The notes beneath the pieces are model-generated. The model worked only from the letters and a program-made list of their open reading frames with translations. It did no database searches and was not told the DNA's origin. Of a DNA stretch of 64,000 nt, positions 15,501 to 23,500 are shown piece by piece. The DNA lies in NCBI RefSeq assembly GCF_024166365.1, contig NC_064827.1:46652635-46716634 (forward strand). Direction: 5' to 3'. The position numbers and the translations under genes were made by a program. The first letter of the stretch is position 1. Every line of letters starts with the position of its first letter. The stretch comes from Elephas maximus indicus. Taxonomy: Eukaryota; Chordata; Mammalia; Proboscidea; Elephantidae.

Positions 15501-18500
15501 ATACTGAAAACCCAAATGTCAGAAATCCCAGGGCTGCCTCTCTGGCGATGGCTTCAGGCAAGTCCTCAACCTCTCTGAGCCTCAGTTTCCTCATCTGTAA
15601 AATGGGGATAATGGTGCCTGCTTTATCTACCTTATCTGTCTTAAAGTGTTATAAAGAAGCAAAATTGAGATTGGATGTATGAAAGGACTTTGTAAAGTAC
15701 TGTAATAATATCAAGGCTTGTTACTAATTTAATTCTTACAAGTAATAAGTACCACTAACCCTTCTGTGAATAGGTAGAGAATAGTAGAAATATCATTTGG
15801 TTTAGTTGTTAACATTCACTAAATTTTATAAAATAACTTATTAAAAAGAAACTATACCTTTAGAAGTAAAACGTAACATACCCTAAAAGATGTGTATAGG
15901 TTGTGCTTTGGGATCAAGCCTATGTTCTTCTAAGATTGTATCTGGTACTCAGACAATATGGGGAGTACCCAGTTGCTGTTTGCCCATTCTGCTCTTCGTT
16001 TTTATTTTACTTGTTTCCCTGTTTTTTTTCATTCCCTGCAGACAGGATTTTTACCAAATGTATTTAAAGTGTTGTCTTACCGGCCACTGGAATTCAGAGC
16101 CTTCTTCGCTTATTACAATGCCATCTACAACAAAAAAACAGGTAAATGGAAAGACACTGACTGGTAAATCATTCTTAGATGAGATCCAGGTGCCTGATTG
16201 CTAGTCTCCCTTCCCACATAATCCCGGATCACTGAGGGGAGTAGGGAGAAGCTTGGAAAGACTGTAGTTGGCTCTGACGCCCTCTGAATTCTGAGGCTGA
16301 AGTCTCAATGTAACTTTATAAGTATATAACTGAAATACGTTAGGTAATAACTCTGGCTCATCTTTCTCTCCTTGGGCTTGGAAAACCTCCATGGTTCTCG
16401 ATAGCCTGCTGAATATCAGTCATGGACTTCAGCCTGGGAGTCACGGGTTTATCAGTTAGGATTCAGGTTAGGCTGTTGCTACCCAGACCCCAAAATATAA
16501 TTTTTTTTCTCTTTCACCTAATAGTCTCCATGTGAGCTGCTCAGGGTCTGTGTGCTGTTTACTGTCTGGGATTGCCCTTGCCTGCATGCTCAGGCTGGCT
16601 CACCACTATAAGAGAGCAGGAAGAGAAACAGGCAGCACTGGTGTGCATACATCCTTTCCCTCTGAGGTCATGACATGGAAGTTGCACACATCACTTCCTG
16701 TTATATCCCATTGGCCAGAACTTAGTCACGTGGTCACACCTAGCTGCTAGGGAAGCAGCGTGGCTATATGTCCAGTAAAAATTAAGGTATTGGATCACTA
16801 AAGGAAGACAGGGAGAGCAGGTATCGGAGACAGTAAGCAGTCTGTCATAATGGCTCTTCATGGCTGACACGAGCCTGCCTTCCCAACCACCATCTCCCTC
16901 AGTCCCTTCATACTTTGCCCCTGGGTTGTGTTTTCTCCTGCCTATGGCTTTGTGAATTTGATCTTTCCTTTCAAGTCCATTTCACCTGCCTTCATTTATG
17001 AAGGACTCTTCCTCCTCTAAATTCCCACAGCCCCTTTACGGGCCCTTTTCCAGTGGCATACAGAGCACTGTCTGCCTTATATTAGCATCATATCGCTCCA
17101 AGACTTCTCTATCATAGGAGGAAGAGACAGATCCTGTGTTCAAACGTAAATCTGCCATAAATAATCCAAGTGAACTTTAACAAAGTACTTAAATGTCTCA
17201 GAGCCTTAGTTTCCATGCCAGTAAGTGGTATTAATAGTAACCACTCTGCAGAGCTCGTGAAGATTAAATGAGGAAAGATCCCAGAATGGTGCCGGGTACC
17301 AAAGTGAGCTCCCCACCCTCAGCCTCTCCCCACCCCCAACGGTGGGTCCTCTAAGCTGAAGAAATCTCTCCCTTTTTTTTTTCTTCCTCCTCTCTTAAAA
17401 GTGTTAGCTCGGCATATGGTGGGCCTCAGAAAATGTTTCTCAAATTTAGTAATTCATTCGACATATGTTTTCTGAGCATCCACCATGTACCAGGCATTCC
17501 TGTGGGCATATAGCGGTGAACAAGTCAGAAAAATGTCTGAACTTTCATACATATTTTAGAGAGAAGAAAATAGATGATGACCACTGAAGGAAATAAAAAA
17601 CCAAGTTGACTTCAGGGACTGTTAAGAACCATGAAGAAAATAAAGCAGGATAGCTGGTAGTGATGGACTAGGGATGAATGCACAAGTGAACGGATAGGTA
17701 GGTGGGTGACTGTTGCTAAAACTTGACTGAGCCAATTGGGTTTTTCTAAGCTGCTATCAAGCGCATATGGACTGGTGTCTTTTCTTCCTCCCCAGGCCAC
17801 CTCAGCAGAGCTGACAAGGAGCTTATCATTTTGGTGACCAGCATAGCCAATAGGTGTCCATACAATGTAGTTGCCCACAGTGCCCTGCACAGGGTCTACT
17901 CAAAGAATCCAGTGCTCTCTGACCAGGTTAGTGCCTACCCCCCTACCCCCCAATGCCAGTTTCAGGGCCTCTCCATACCTGAGGAAGGGGCAAACCCCAT
18001 GCCACTGTATGGTGCAGTGAACAAAACCTCGAGCTCTTCCCATTGCTTGAGCTTCCTTCCAGGTCCTGGGCCTGTGCCTACCTGCTTCTACCCATACATG
18101 ATGTTTAGGTGTAGGGGTTAGCTGAGCACCAGCTTGGTGCCAGATATGATACTGGATATTTGGCATGCATTCTCTCAAAGGCATATGACTTCCCCTCTAA
18201 GGTGTGATCTTAAAACCATTTTATACTTGAGGTTCAGAGATTTAACGAGAGGGCATACAACTAGAATGTGGCAGAGTCCATTTTCAAAGTTTGCATTCTT
18301 TCTACTACATTGCATTTTCTAGTGTGATTTTAGTTCATTTACTAATTATTCTTAATGGGTCCAAACTAGCTTCTTAGTTTTCTTTTATTTCTTGCTGCTG
18401 GTCCCAGGCCTTGCCTTTCCTGCCTCCCATTCTGGAACTGTCTCCATCTGTTCTTTTCTACCAATCCTGGCTATGAAATGAGTCTCAAGTCTTCTAGCTA

Positions 18501-20353
18501 GCAACTTACTCTCTCCTTGCTTCATCCAAAGCCAGGCCCTTTGGGTGTCAGAGGTCATGGTAATTATTCCAGAGAAGTAGACTGAGAGTAAAGACACAGC
18601 AAACATGGGTTTGTCACCAAGCTACAAGGTCCTGCGGACTCCTGCACTCCTGATCCTCTGGGCTGGGGGACAGAAATGTCTGTTCTCTGCTTTTATTCCT
18701 AATTATGAGGTTCATCAATCTCCCGACCCCCCAACCTCCCCTCCTGAACTTACCTGAGTGGAGACTTCGTAGATATTCCCCAAGGGCCTCCGTTGCCAGC
18801 CTAAAGATAGCTTCAAGACAGGTACGCCATCCCCTTTGCTCTGCTGAGAGTCTCCTGCCTACTCACGAGACCTTTGCTCATCCAGGATCAGTTTCCCAGG
18901 AATTGCCTCCCTTGTGACCACAGGGTGTGCTTTCACGCCAGGGTTAGCTTACCTAGTCTTCTATTTTTAGGTGTTTAGTGATTCCAGTAGGAGTCCCTGG
19001 GTGGTACAAATGGTTAAACACTGGGCTGCTAATCAAAAGGTTGGCAGTTTGAACCCATGCAGAGGTGCCTTGGAAGAAAGTCCTGGTGATCTGCTCCTGA
19101 AAGGTCACAGCCATGAAAACCCTGTGGAATGCAATTCTACTTTGAAAACACATGGGGTTGCCATGAGTTGAAATCGACTTGATGGCACCTTTTTTTTTTT
19201 TTTTTTAGTGGCCCTAATATTTTGCCTCCGCAAGGGTACTAATTAATAGTACAGTCTTTGGAATCTGGTATACTTGGATTCAGATCCCAGCTGTGCCACA
19301 CTCTAGCTGTGTGACCTTGGGGAAGTCACTTCACCTCTCTAAACTTCAGTTTCTTTATTGATAAAATGGGGATGATGATAATACTACCACCTAGGCTTTT
19401 TATAAGGAATGAGATAGTGAACAGAAAGCATTGAAGGCATTCTCGGACATAGTAATTAGCAAATGTCTGCTGTGGAGTGTGCAGATATTGTGCCTTGTTT
19501 GGAACTGGGTGCAAAGGGATAATTCTCTGAGCTTCACTTTTTTCATGAAAAAGTTGGACTTTTGGGTCCTTATATAGTAAGAGTCTATGAATCTTGGTTC
19601 TGAGATTTTTGATGCCCTTGGTGTTTAGGGGAGAAAGAGGTTGCTAGTAGCTGGGGTGAACAAGAAAGTCTTGACAGAGATGGTGCTGAGCCAGACTTCC
19701 AGGTTTGCATTCCACTGGATTCTACCAAGACAATTATGCTTCTGAGAAGTTTTACATTGGCCTGACTTTGCCCCTACAGAGCCCTGGTGGCACAGTGGTT
19801 AGGAGCTCTGGCTGCTAACCAAAAGATCAGCAGTTCAAATCCTTGGAAACCCTGTGGGGCAGTTCCACTCTGTCCTATAGGGTTGCTATGAGTCAGAATC
19901 AACTTGATGGCAGCAGGGATTTGCTTTTTTTTTCTTCTAGCCCCTTAATCTAACCTATGGTTTTGTTTGTCAGTGCCCATTTTGTGTTAGGTCTTAGGTT
20001 TTATTGGCTGTATTGTGATGAACAGAGATTCTGCTTTCTGACTGTGTGTTTTCTTTCAGGTCTGTGTGGATTGGAGAAAGTCTGACCTCCCTGCTCGGGA
20101 AAAGGCAATGCTGGAGTTTGCGCTTGCTATTTCCCAAGCTGACGACATAACAGATGACCATTTCAAAAAGCTCGAGGTGCATGGCTTTGACCGAGAGGAT
20201 GCCTGGGACATAGCTGCCATTTCTGCTTTTTTTGCCATGTCCAACCGCCTTGCTCATTTTGTCAATCTTGTTCCCAACAAAGAATTCTATTTGATAGGCA
20301 GAATCAGTAATGTCAAAGACTCCAGGAGTGAACCTGCTGCCCCCAAAGTATAA
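6454..20353 (+). CDS. AhpD/carboxymuconolactone decarboxylase-like (peroxidase-related) protein, probably mitochondrial
   Basis: Five exons (6454-6492, 13363-13521, 16042-16141, 17796-17926, 20060-20353) join with correct AG/GT sites and phases (0, 0, 1, 0) into an uninterrupted 240-residue protein ending in TAA. Residues 1-25 are rich in Arg and Leu with no acidic residue, which fits a mitochondrial presequence. The rest follows the layout of the peroxidase-related branch of the AhpD-like fold: [18 protein letters not shown] (67-84), then [20 protein letters not shown] (102-121), and a C-terminal half with [12 protein letters not shown] and NRLAHFVN. Typical AhpD enzymes use a CxxC motif with a nearby His. 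Here the motif is C120-P-Y122-N-V-V-A-H127, so the second Cys is Asn. Cys, Tyr at +2 and His at +7 match the arrangement known from the sestrin N-terminal domain. Function is inferred: a thiol peroxidase-like enzyme or regulator. I do not know a symbol and will not invent one. The open frame across all junctions argues for a live gene. Confidence 0.88.
7282..7452 (+). repeat. AfroSINE
   Basis: The copy runs from TGATGGCGCAGTGGTTAAG through a B-box-like GGCAGTTCGAATCC and GGAATCAACTTGACAAC to a T-rich tail at about 7431-7452. It lies in intron 1 of the AhpD-like gene. Confidence 0.9.
7950..8158 (+). repeat. AfroSINE, long subtype
   Basis: The head GAGCCCTGGTGGTGCAGTGG and the 3' end GGAATCGACTCAACAGCAG are separated by an extra middle block (GAAAAAGATGTGGCTGTC to GATTTACAGCC). 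The tail is a run of T with G. Confidence 0.9.
8345..8440 (+). repeat. MIR fragment
   Basis: AACTTCTCTGTACCTTAGTT followed by TCCTCATTGATAGAATGACG is the conserved core and 3' part of a MIR element. Confidence 0.65.
8846..9361 (-). mobile_element. Probable solo LTR of an endogenous retrovirus
   Basis: On the minus strand the segment starts TGTTGGGAGAGACC and ends CTTTTCCTGACA, with the TG...CA ends of an LTR. It has an AATAAA at 8999-8994 and a TATA-like CTAGTTATATAGG near 9245. Flanking pentamers GAACT and GAAGT differ at one base and may be the target duplication. The TATA-to-poly(A) distance is long. No retroviral gene lies beside it, so this looks like a solo LTR about 516 bases long. 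Family unknown. Confidence 0.5.
9362..10480. other. Intron DNA, old unclassified repeats
   Basis: No gene is visible. The 9745-9850 segment (GTCAGAGTCCAATTAGGAGA and an AACTATAACAGG motif) resembles a dispersed ancient repeat that I cannot name with confidence. The rest is unassigned. Confidence 0.4.
10490..11172 (+). mobile_element. L1 ORF2 fragment (reverse transcriptase region), decayed
   Basis: Recognisable L1 landmarks occur in order: CAGATGGCTTCACTGGTGAA, GGATTTATCCCAGGAATGCA and a region encoding a degraded F-x-DD box (LFEDDIIWY at about 11130). The frame is broken by stops and small indels. The copy is an inactive remnant, truncated at both ends. Confidence 0.85.
11173..11760 (+). 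repeat. Ancient LTR-like repeat interrupted by a DNA transposon
   Basis: The halves 11173-11258 (TTGAATTGTGTCCCCCAAAA) and about 11580-11760 (GGTCCTAAACCTAATCCC and a GAAGATCTGT...AAGCCAAGGAA motif) read as one widespread mammalian repeat, probably an LTR of the MaLR class. They are separated by a 300-base insertion. The class call is uncertain. Confidence 0.45.
11257..11575. mobile_element. Non-autonomous Tc1/mariner-like DNA transposon with inverted ends
   Basis: The left end CTCACTTATCGAC (about 11264-11276) and the right end GTTGATAAGTGAG (11554-11566) are inverted copies with one mismatch, flanked by TACACC-like sequence on both sides. It splits the older repeat. The length and TA context fit a Tigger/MER44-type element. 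There is no coding capacity. Confidence 0.5.
11820..12060 (-). repeat. L1-type 3' region fragment
   Basis: The motif order TGGAATCACATAATATGTGG, TTTCACTTAGCATGACAT, GTAGCATGTATTA and CATTCATCAGTTGATGGACA is the reverse of a common L1 3' region. A related stretch lies at 63750-64000. Confidence 0.55.
12061..13070 (+). other. Intron 1 DNA of the AhpD-like gene, nothing recognised
   Basis: I see no gene or clear repeat. Open frames of 70-80 codons here match no protein I know and lack splice partners. Confidence 0.4.
13070..13225 (-). repeat. L1-type 3' end, copy A
   Basis: A T-rich start is followed by ACACCAGTTCAACAATTTCT, TTGTGCAACCATTCTCACCC and TCCTTTTCTGAATTGTTC. The same sequence recurs at 52228-52390, so it is a dispersed element and not intron-specific DNA. 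It ends about 140 bases upstream of exon 2. Confidence 0.6.
13363..13521 (+). CDS. AhpD-like gene, exon 2
   Basis: This exon of 53 codons opens [20 protein letters not shown] and ends [12 protein letters not shown]. The acceptor follows a TTTCCTTTCAG tract and the donor is GTGAGA. It encodes the end of the presequence and the family-typical N-terminal segment [20 protein letters not shown]. Confidence 0.88.
14041..14166 (+). repeat. Left arm of an inverted repeat pair (unnamed ancient repeat)
   Basis: GATGCTGTGGCAGACAACTG and the following sequence up to GGTTGAGGGAAGGTTGAGTCC-like bases are matched in reverse complement by 15186-15495, once the SINE inside that arm is ignored. Similarity is high by eye over about 110-125 bases. 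Confidence 0.65.
14790..14812. repeat. (AT)n microsatellite
   Basis: About eleven AT dinucleotides are followed by a T-rich stretch. Confidence 0.9.
15186..15495 (-). repeat. Right arm of the inverted repeat pair, split by a SINE
   Basis: In reverse complement this arm reads like 14041-14166. The AfroSINE at 15302-15468 sits inside, with CAACAACTGTCTG-like target repeats on both sides (near 15290 and 15470), so the SINE came later. Confidence 0.65.
15302..15468 (+). repeat. AfroSINE
   Basis: The copy contains GGTGGCATAGTGGTTAAGTG, GGTTGGCGGTTCAAATGC and GGAATCGACTCGATGGCAG in order. It inserted into the right arm of the inverted repeat. Confidence 0.92.
15545..15665 (+). repeat. MIR element
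   Basis: GTCCTCAACCTCTCTGAGCC, TCAGTTTCCTCATCTGTAAA and ATGGGGATAATGGTGCCTGC form the classical MIR core and tail. Confidence 0.8.
16042..16141 (+). CDS. AhpD-like gene, exon 3
   Basis: This 100-base exon encodes [20 protein letters not shown] and [13 protein letters not shown], then one base of a Gly codon before the GTAAAT donor. The GFxPNxF...RP pattern is a hallmark of peroxidase-related AhpD proteins. Confidence 0.9.
16440..17450. other. Intron 3 of the AhpD-like gene, ancient repeat remnants
   Basis: The 16440-16760 stretch (TTATCAGTTAGGATTCAGG ... CCCATTGGCCAGAACTTAGT) resembles the stretch at 14698-15180 (TTATCAGTTAGAATGCTTCA ... TTATTGGCCAGAACAGTG). They are probably two copies of one old repeat family that I cannot name. 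Confidence 0.45.
17150..17290 (+). repeat. MIR fragment
   Basis: AAGTACTTAAATGTCTCAGA and CCTTAGTTTCC are followed by GTGAAGATTAAATGAGG, in MIR order. Confidence 0.6.
17796..17926 (+). CDS. AhpD-like gene, exon 4 (active-site exon)
   Basis: This 131-base exon completes the Gly codon and encodes [20 protein letters not shown], then [20 protein letters not shown] and SDQ. It carries Glu108, Cys120, Tyr122 and His127. The acceptor follows CTTCCTCCCCAG and the donor is GTTAGT. Confidence 0.9.
18989..19208 (+). repeat. AfroSINE, diverged long subtype
   Basis: GAGTCCCTGGGTGGTACAAA at the head, AAAGGTTGGCAGTTTGAACC in the B-box region, a middle block with GATCTGCTCCTGAAAGG, and AAATCGACTTGATGGCACC before a T run. 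It is more diverged than most copies in this window. Confidence 0.88.
19235..19420 (+). repeat. MIR element
   Basis: TCCCAGCTGTGCCACACTCT, GCTGTGTGACCTTGGGGAAG and TCACTTCACCTCTCTAAACT are unmistakable MIR core sequence. Confidence 0.88.
19779..19940 (+). repeat. AfroSINE with small internal deletion
   Basis: GAGCCCTGGTGGCACAGTGG to GAATCAACTTGATGGCAGC is present. About fifteen bases between the B box and CCTTGGAAACCCTGTGG are missing compared with other copies. Confidence 0.92.
20060..20353 (+). CDS. AhpD-like gene, exon 5 and stop
   Basis: This last coding exon has 97 codons plus TAA. It opens [20 protein letters not shown], contains [20 protein letters not shown] and SNRLAHFVN, and ends EPAAPKV. 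It encodes the C-terminal helices of the AhpD fold. The acceptor follows TTTTCTTTCAG. Confidence 0.9.
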   Translation, partial: VCVDWRKSDLPAREKAMLEFALAISQADDITDDHFKKLEVHGFDREDAWDIAAISAFFAMSNRLAHFVNLVPNKEFYLIGRISNVKDSRSEPAAPKV

Positions 20354-20398
20354 AAGTCTGAAAGGAAAGGCCAGTGTTTATCATTTTAGTTGTGTTGC

Positions 20399-20404
20399 AT
20401 TAAA
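20399..20404 (+). terminator. Candidate poly(A) signal ATTAAA of the AhpD-like gene
   Basis: ATTAAA lies 46 bases after the stop codon. A T-rich stretch follows at about 20427-20437, as expected for a cleavage site. This would give a very short 3' untranslated region; a longer one is possible. Confidence 0.45.
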
Positions 20405-20419
20405 AGGCATCAGTTTGGA

Positions 20420-22600
20420 AGTAATTTTTTTTTTTAAGCATCAAGTCAACGGGTAGGGAAAAAAGTAAATTTACTCCCTGCTTGCATGGTGAAATACATC
20501 CTATGAGTTAGGGGTGTTCGGGGACGTGTGATAACCTGGGCCTACAGGGTACATTTCAGGAAACCCTGGCCAGTTGTTTACTTTTATTGTGATCTAAATG
20601 AAGCATTGGGACAAGGGGTTCAGAGGATATTTTAGGCATTTCTGAATGAATTAATATCTAACTGAATTTTAGCAATTGAAACCAGTTATTTTTTAGCTTT
20701 CAAAAATGGTATTATATAGAAACTGGTCTATATAGACAATTTGAAATCAATTCCTTGTTAAGGTGGTTGTATTTAAAGGCTCTCAAAGGCAGTGGATAAA
20801 TAGGAACAGGCACACACTCAGTTTAAGTTGTTCTGTCATCTTTAGTACCTCATCAGTTAATACCCATTTTTTTTCTACTGATGTAAAACCATGTCATTTT
20901 AATAGAATTTCAGTCATATAATTTATTCTTATTTCAGATTTTGGTAAAAATTGTTTGGAATAAGCGAGCACTCACATTTAAGTAGGAGCATAAGAACAAA
21001 AATACCAGCATTACCGAATGACTGTGTGTTACAGCCACCACTGCCTTATCTTTGTGGCTACCTTAATGTTTCAAGAAGCATTCTCGCTGTCTAATTGATA
21101 CAGTCCCATGCAAGCCTACAAAATGTTTTTGTTCCCCATTTCTTTAGATTCCCTAAATTGTCAGTGAACAGTTGTTAATCAACTTCGGGGCTACATTATT
21201 TTAGTTTTGAATTGTTTGAATTGTGAAAACCAATTTCTCATGAGTTAGCATAAGCTAATTGCAGAGCTTGTATTTTTCTGTTAGAACTGCACCTCAAATA
21301 TATTGGAATATGTAACCTTTTAAAATTGAGTTTAATTGATTTTACCTATTTTAAAAGTTAACATTGCTGAATGTGTCATGGTCAAGGTTTTGCAGATCAT
21401 AGAATTTTGGCCTTTGGCCATTGGCCATAAATGGGGGAGGGGGCAAGCAGAGGGCATCTACTTAAGTATTTGGTGCAGCCAGAAGTCATGGGTCATTAAG
21501 GGACATTTGATCTTAAAACATATTTGTACCCCTTCTACTCTGGGGGGCTACATGGGTGGTCTGTATCTCTCCAGCGAGATAGAGAAAAGGCTGGTAAGAA
21601 ATGGCTGCCTTAATCATCTAGCTTAGGCCTCCTGCTTCTTCCCCTTTTCCCAGTCAGTTTCAGGGACAGGACTGCTGAATAACTGTTAACCTTCCTGGTG
21701 GGAGCAGCTGCTGAATATTTAGCCTTCTCTGAATCTGATTTCCTCCTCCAGTCTTCACGTTTAGCTCTATCCTCACAATCACCAATCGTGAGCTTTCTCC
21801 AACACAGTTCTTGATGAAGGCCCAGAAGAGTTGTCAGTTTTTATATCTACTTTTCCTTGCACCTCAAGCTTCCCTTTGTTGAAAACTTGGCTTCCCTTCC
21901 GAGAAACCCTGCAGGTCTTGTTAACCCATTTCTGCAAACAAGCTCTAGGTACTTATCCCCAGCCAGCAGTGGTCCAGGGCCTTGCATCTGTCATGCTCTC
22001 CATGCCTTGTCTATCAGATACAAGCAGGACTGACTCTGGGTTCTGTTGCTTGTGAGACTGATTTTCAGGTCCCCAGCTCCCCTCAGTGACTCCAGGCTGG
22101 ATATGTGCCCCTCCCTGGAGAGAGGAAAGCTTTGGCCTTGATACAAGACTTGACCTACTAGGCAGCAGCTGGAGTTGGACAAGTACTTAGGGCACCAATA
22201 AGCTTCCATATTCCAGGCATTGTACAGGCCAGAACTTTTCAGTGCAAAAGTTCTTAACCTGAGTGTAACTCCCAGGTGGAGTAGGCAGTATACCAGGCCA
22301 CTTACTATGTGTGACTTACACATATTAAGCTAAAATCCTTCTCTCACTGATTCTCAGTGTAAAGTGGGGATAGCAGTACATAAGCACACAGCCCATCCTA
22401 CTAGTCAGGCCCATTCAGACCCAGGCACACAGTCATGGTCACCTGATAACTACCGACAGATTCTCAGGCTCACCCGGCGCCCAGATGCTAACACTGCCCC
22501 ATACAACCTGGATCCTGAGCATCCTCAGTCGCGCGCACCTATGGCTAGTCATTCTCGGGGTCCTACTCTACCAGGACACTTACCTGTCGGGACCACTACT
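20420..22600. other. Intergenic DNA between the AhpD-like gene and DCAF10
   Basis: No gene, RNA or confident repeat is visible. It is unusually free of the SINEs that fill the rest of the window, although it holds several AT-rich stretches. GC content rises after 22450 into the DCAF10 island. Confidence 0.5.
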
Positions 22601-23500
22601 CCCCACAGCCGGGCGGTGTCCCCACTTTCCCAGTCCTCCGCGGGTGGTGGCCGAGGGGTGGCGCGAGTTTCCCAGTCGACGGGATTAGGTCGCCGCACGC
22701 CGGAAGTGGCGGCTGGAGCGGGAGCGCTGAGGTGTCGGCCGGCGGGGCAGGGGCCCGGAGCGGGGGGCGGGGGCGTTGGTCATGTTTCCCTTTGCGCCCC
22801 GTAGCCCCGGTGGGGACGAGGCGGCCGGAACCGGGGATGCGGAGCCGGCGCACCACCGAGGGCAGGAGGCAGCCGCCGGGCCACCCCCACCCTCGCCCGG
22901 GGTTGGCGCAGCCCCTCCCCAGCTGTCCGCCAGGACTCCTTGCCGCCGCGATGCCCCCTCGCCGCCCCCGTCCGTGCGCGCCAGAGAGCTCGGGCCGCCT
23001 GGAGCTCCGGAGCCCTCGGCCGCATCTGCCCAGGGGGAGCCGTCGCCGCCCTCGCCGCCGCGCCGGCGGCCGGGGCCGGACTGCAGGGCCGAGAGCCGGG
23101 GCCGGCAGGGCTTCAGCGCGGGCCTAGGCGGCCCCGGCGCCCGGCTGTTCGGGTGGCTGAGACAGCGCAGTCTGGGCCGCGGGCTCTTCGTGGATCCGGC
23201 GCGGGACAATTTCCGCACCATGACTAACCTCTATGGTTCCATCCACCCCGCGGACTCGGTGTACCTCAGCACCCGGACCCACGGTGCCGTCTTCAACCTC
23301 GAATACTCGCCCGACGGGTAAGTGCGGCTCCCGCCTCTTGCCTGCTCCGCGGCCGGCGGACGCAGCCCTGGGCTTGCTGCGGCGTTTGCCCTCACACCCC
23401 CTGCACCTTCTGAAGCGCTTCATTGCCATTCGCCCGTTGAAGCCCCCTTACGGCCCTTCGGAGTAGGCAGACCCGGGCCTCAGTTGCTCACCTTCAGCAC
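22600..23500 (+). promoter_or_regulatory. CpG island and promoter of DCAF10
   Basis: A strongly CpG-rich block spans the upstream region, exon 1 and the start of intron 1. An ETS-type CCGGAAGT lies at 22700-22707, about 75 bases before the ATG. No TATA box is present. This is the typical layout for a broadly expressed gene. Confidence 0.75.
22782..23317 (+). CDS. DCAF10: DCAF10 exon 1 (coding)
   Basis: This exon covers residues 1-178 and two bases of Gly179. A low-complexity Pro/Ala/Gly/Arg region is followed by [20 protein letters not shown] and [19 protein letters not shown]. The donor is GTAAGT at 23318. Confidence 0.95.

Noticed and set aside
18620-18930. Possible extra exon of the AhpD-like gene between exons 4 and 5
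   Set aside because: Exon 4 joins exon 5 in phase 0 and the joined protein follows the family without a gap.
22732-23127. Alternative plus-strand frames through DCAF10 exon 1
   Set aside because: They do not match the DCAF10 protein and do not continue into exon 2.
22685-23221. Long minus-strand open frame of 178 codons over DCAF10 exon 1
   Set aside because: It is a shadow of the GC-rich coding exon on the other strand; stop codons are rare in such DNA.
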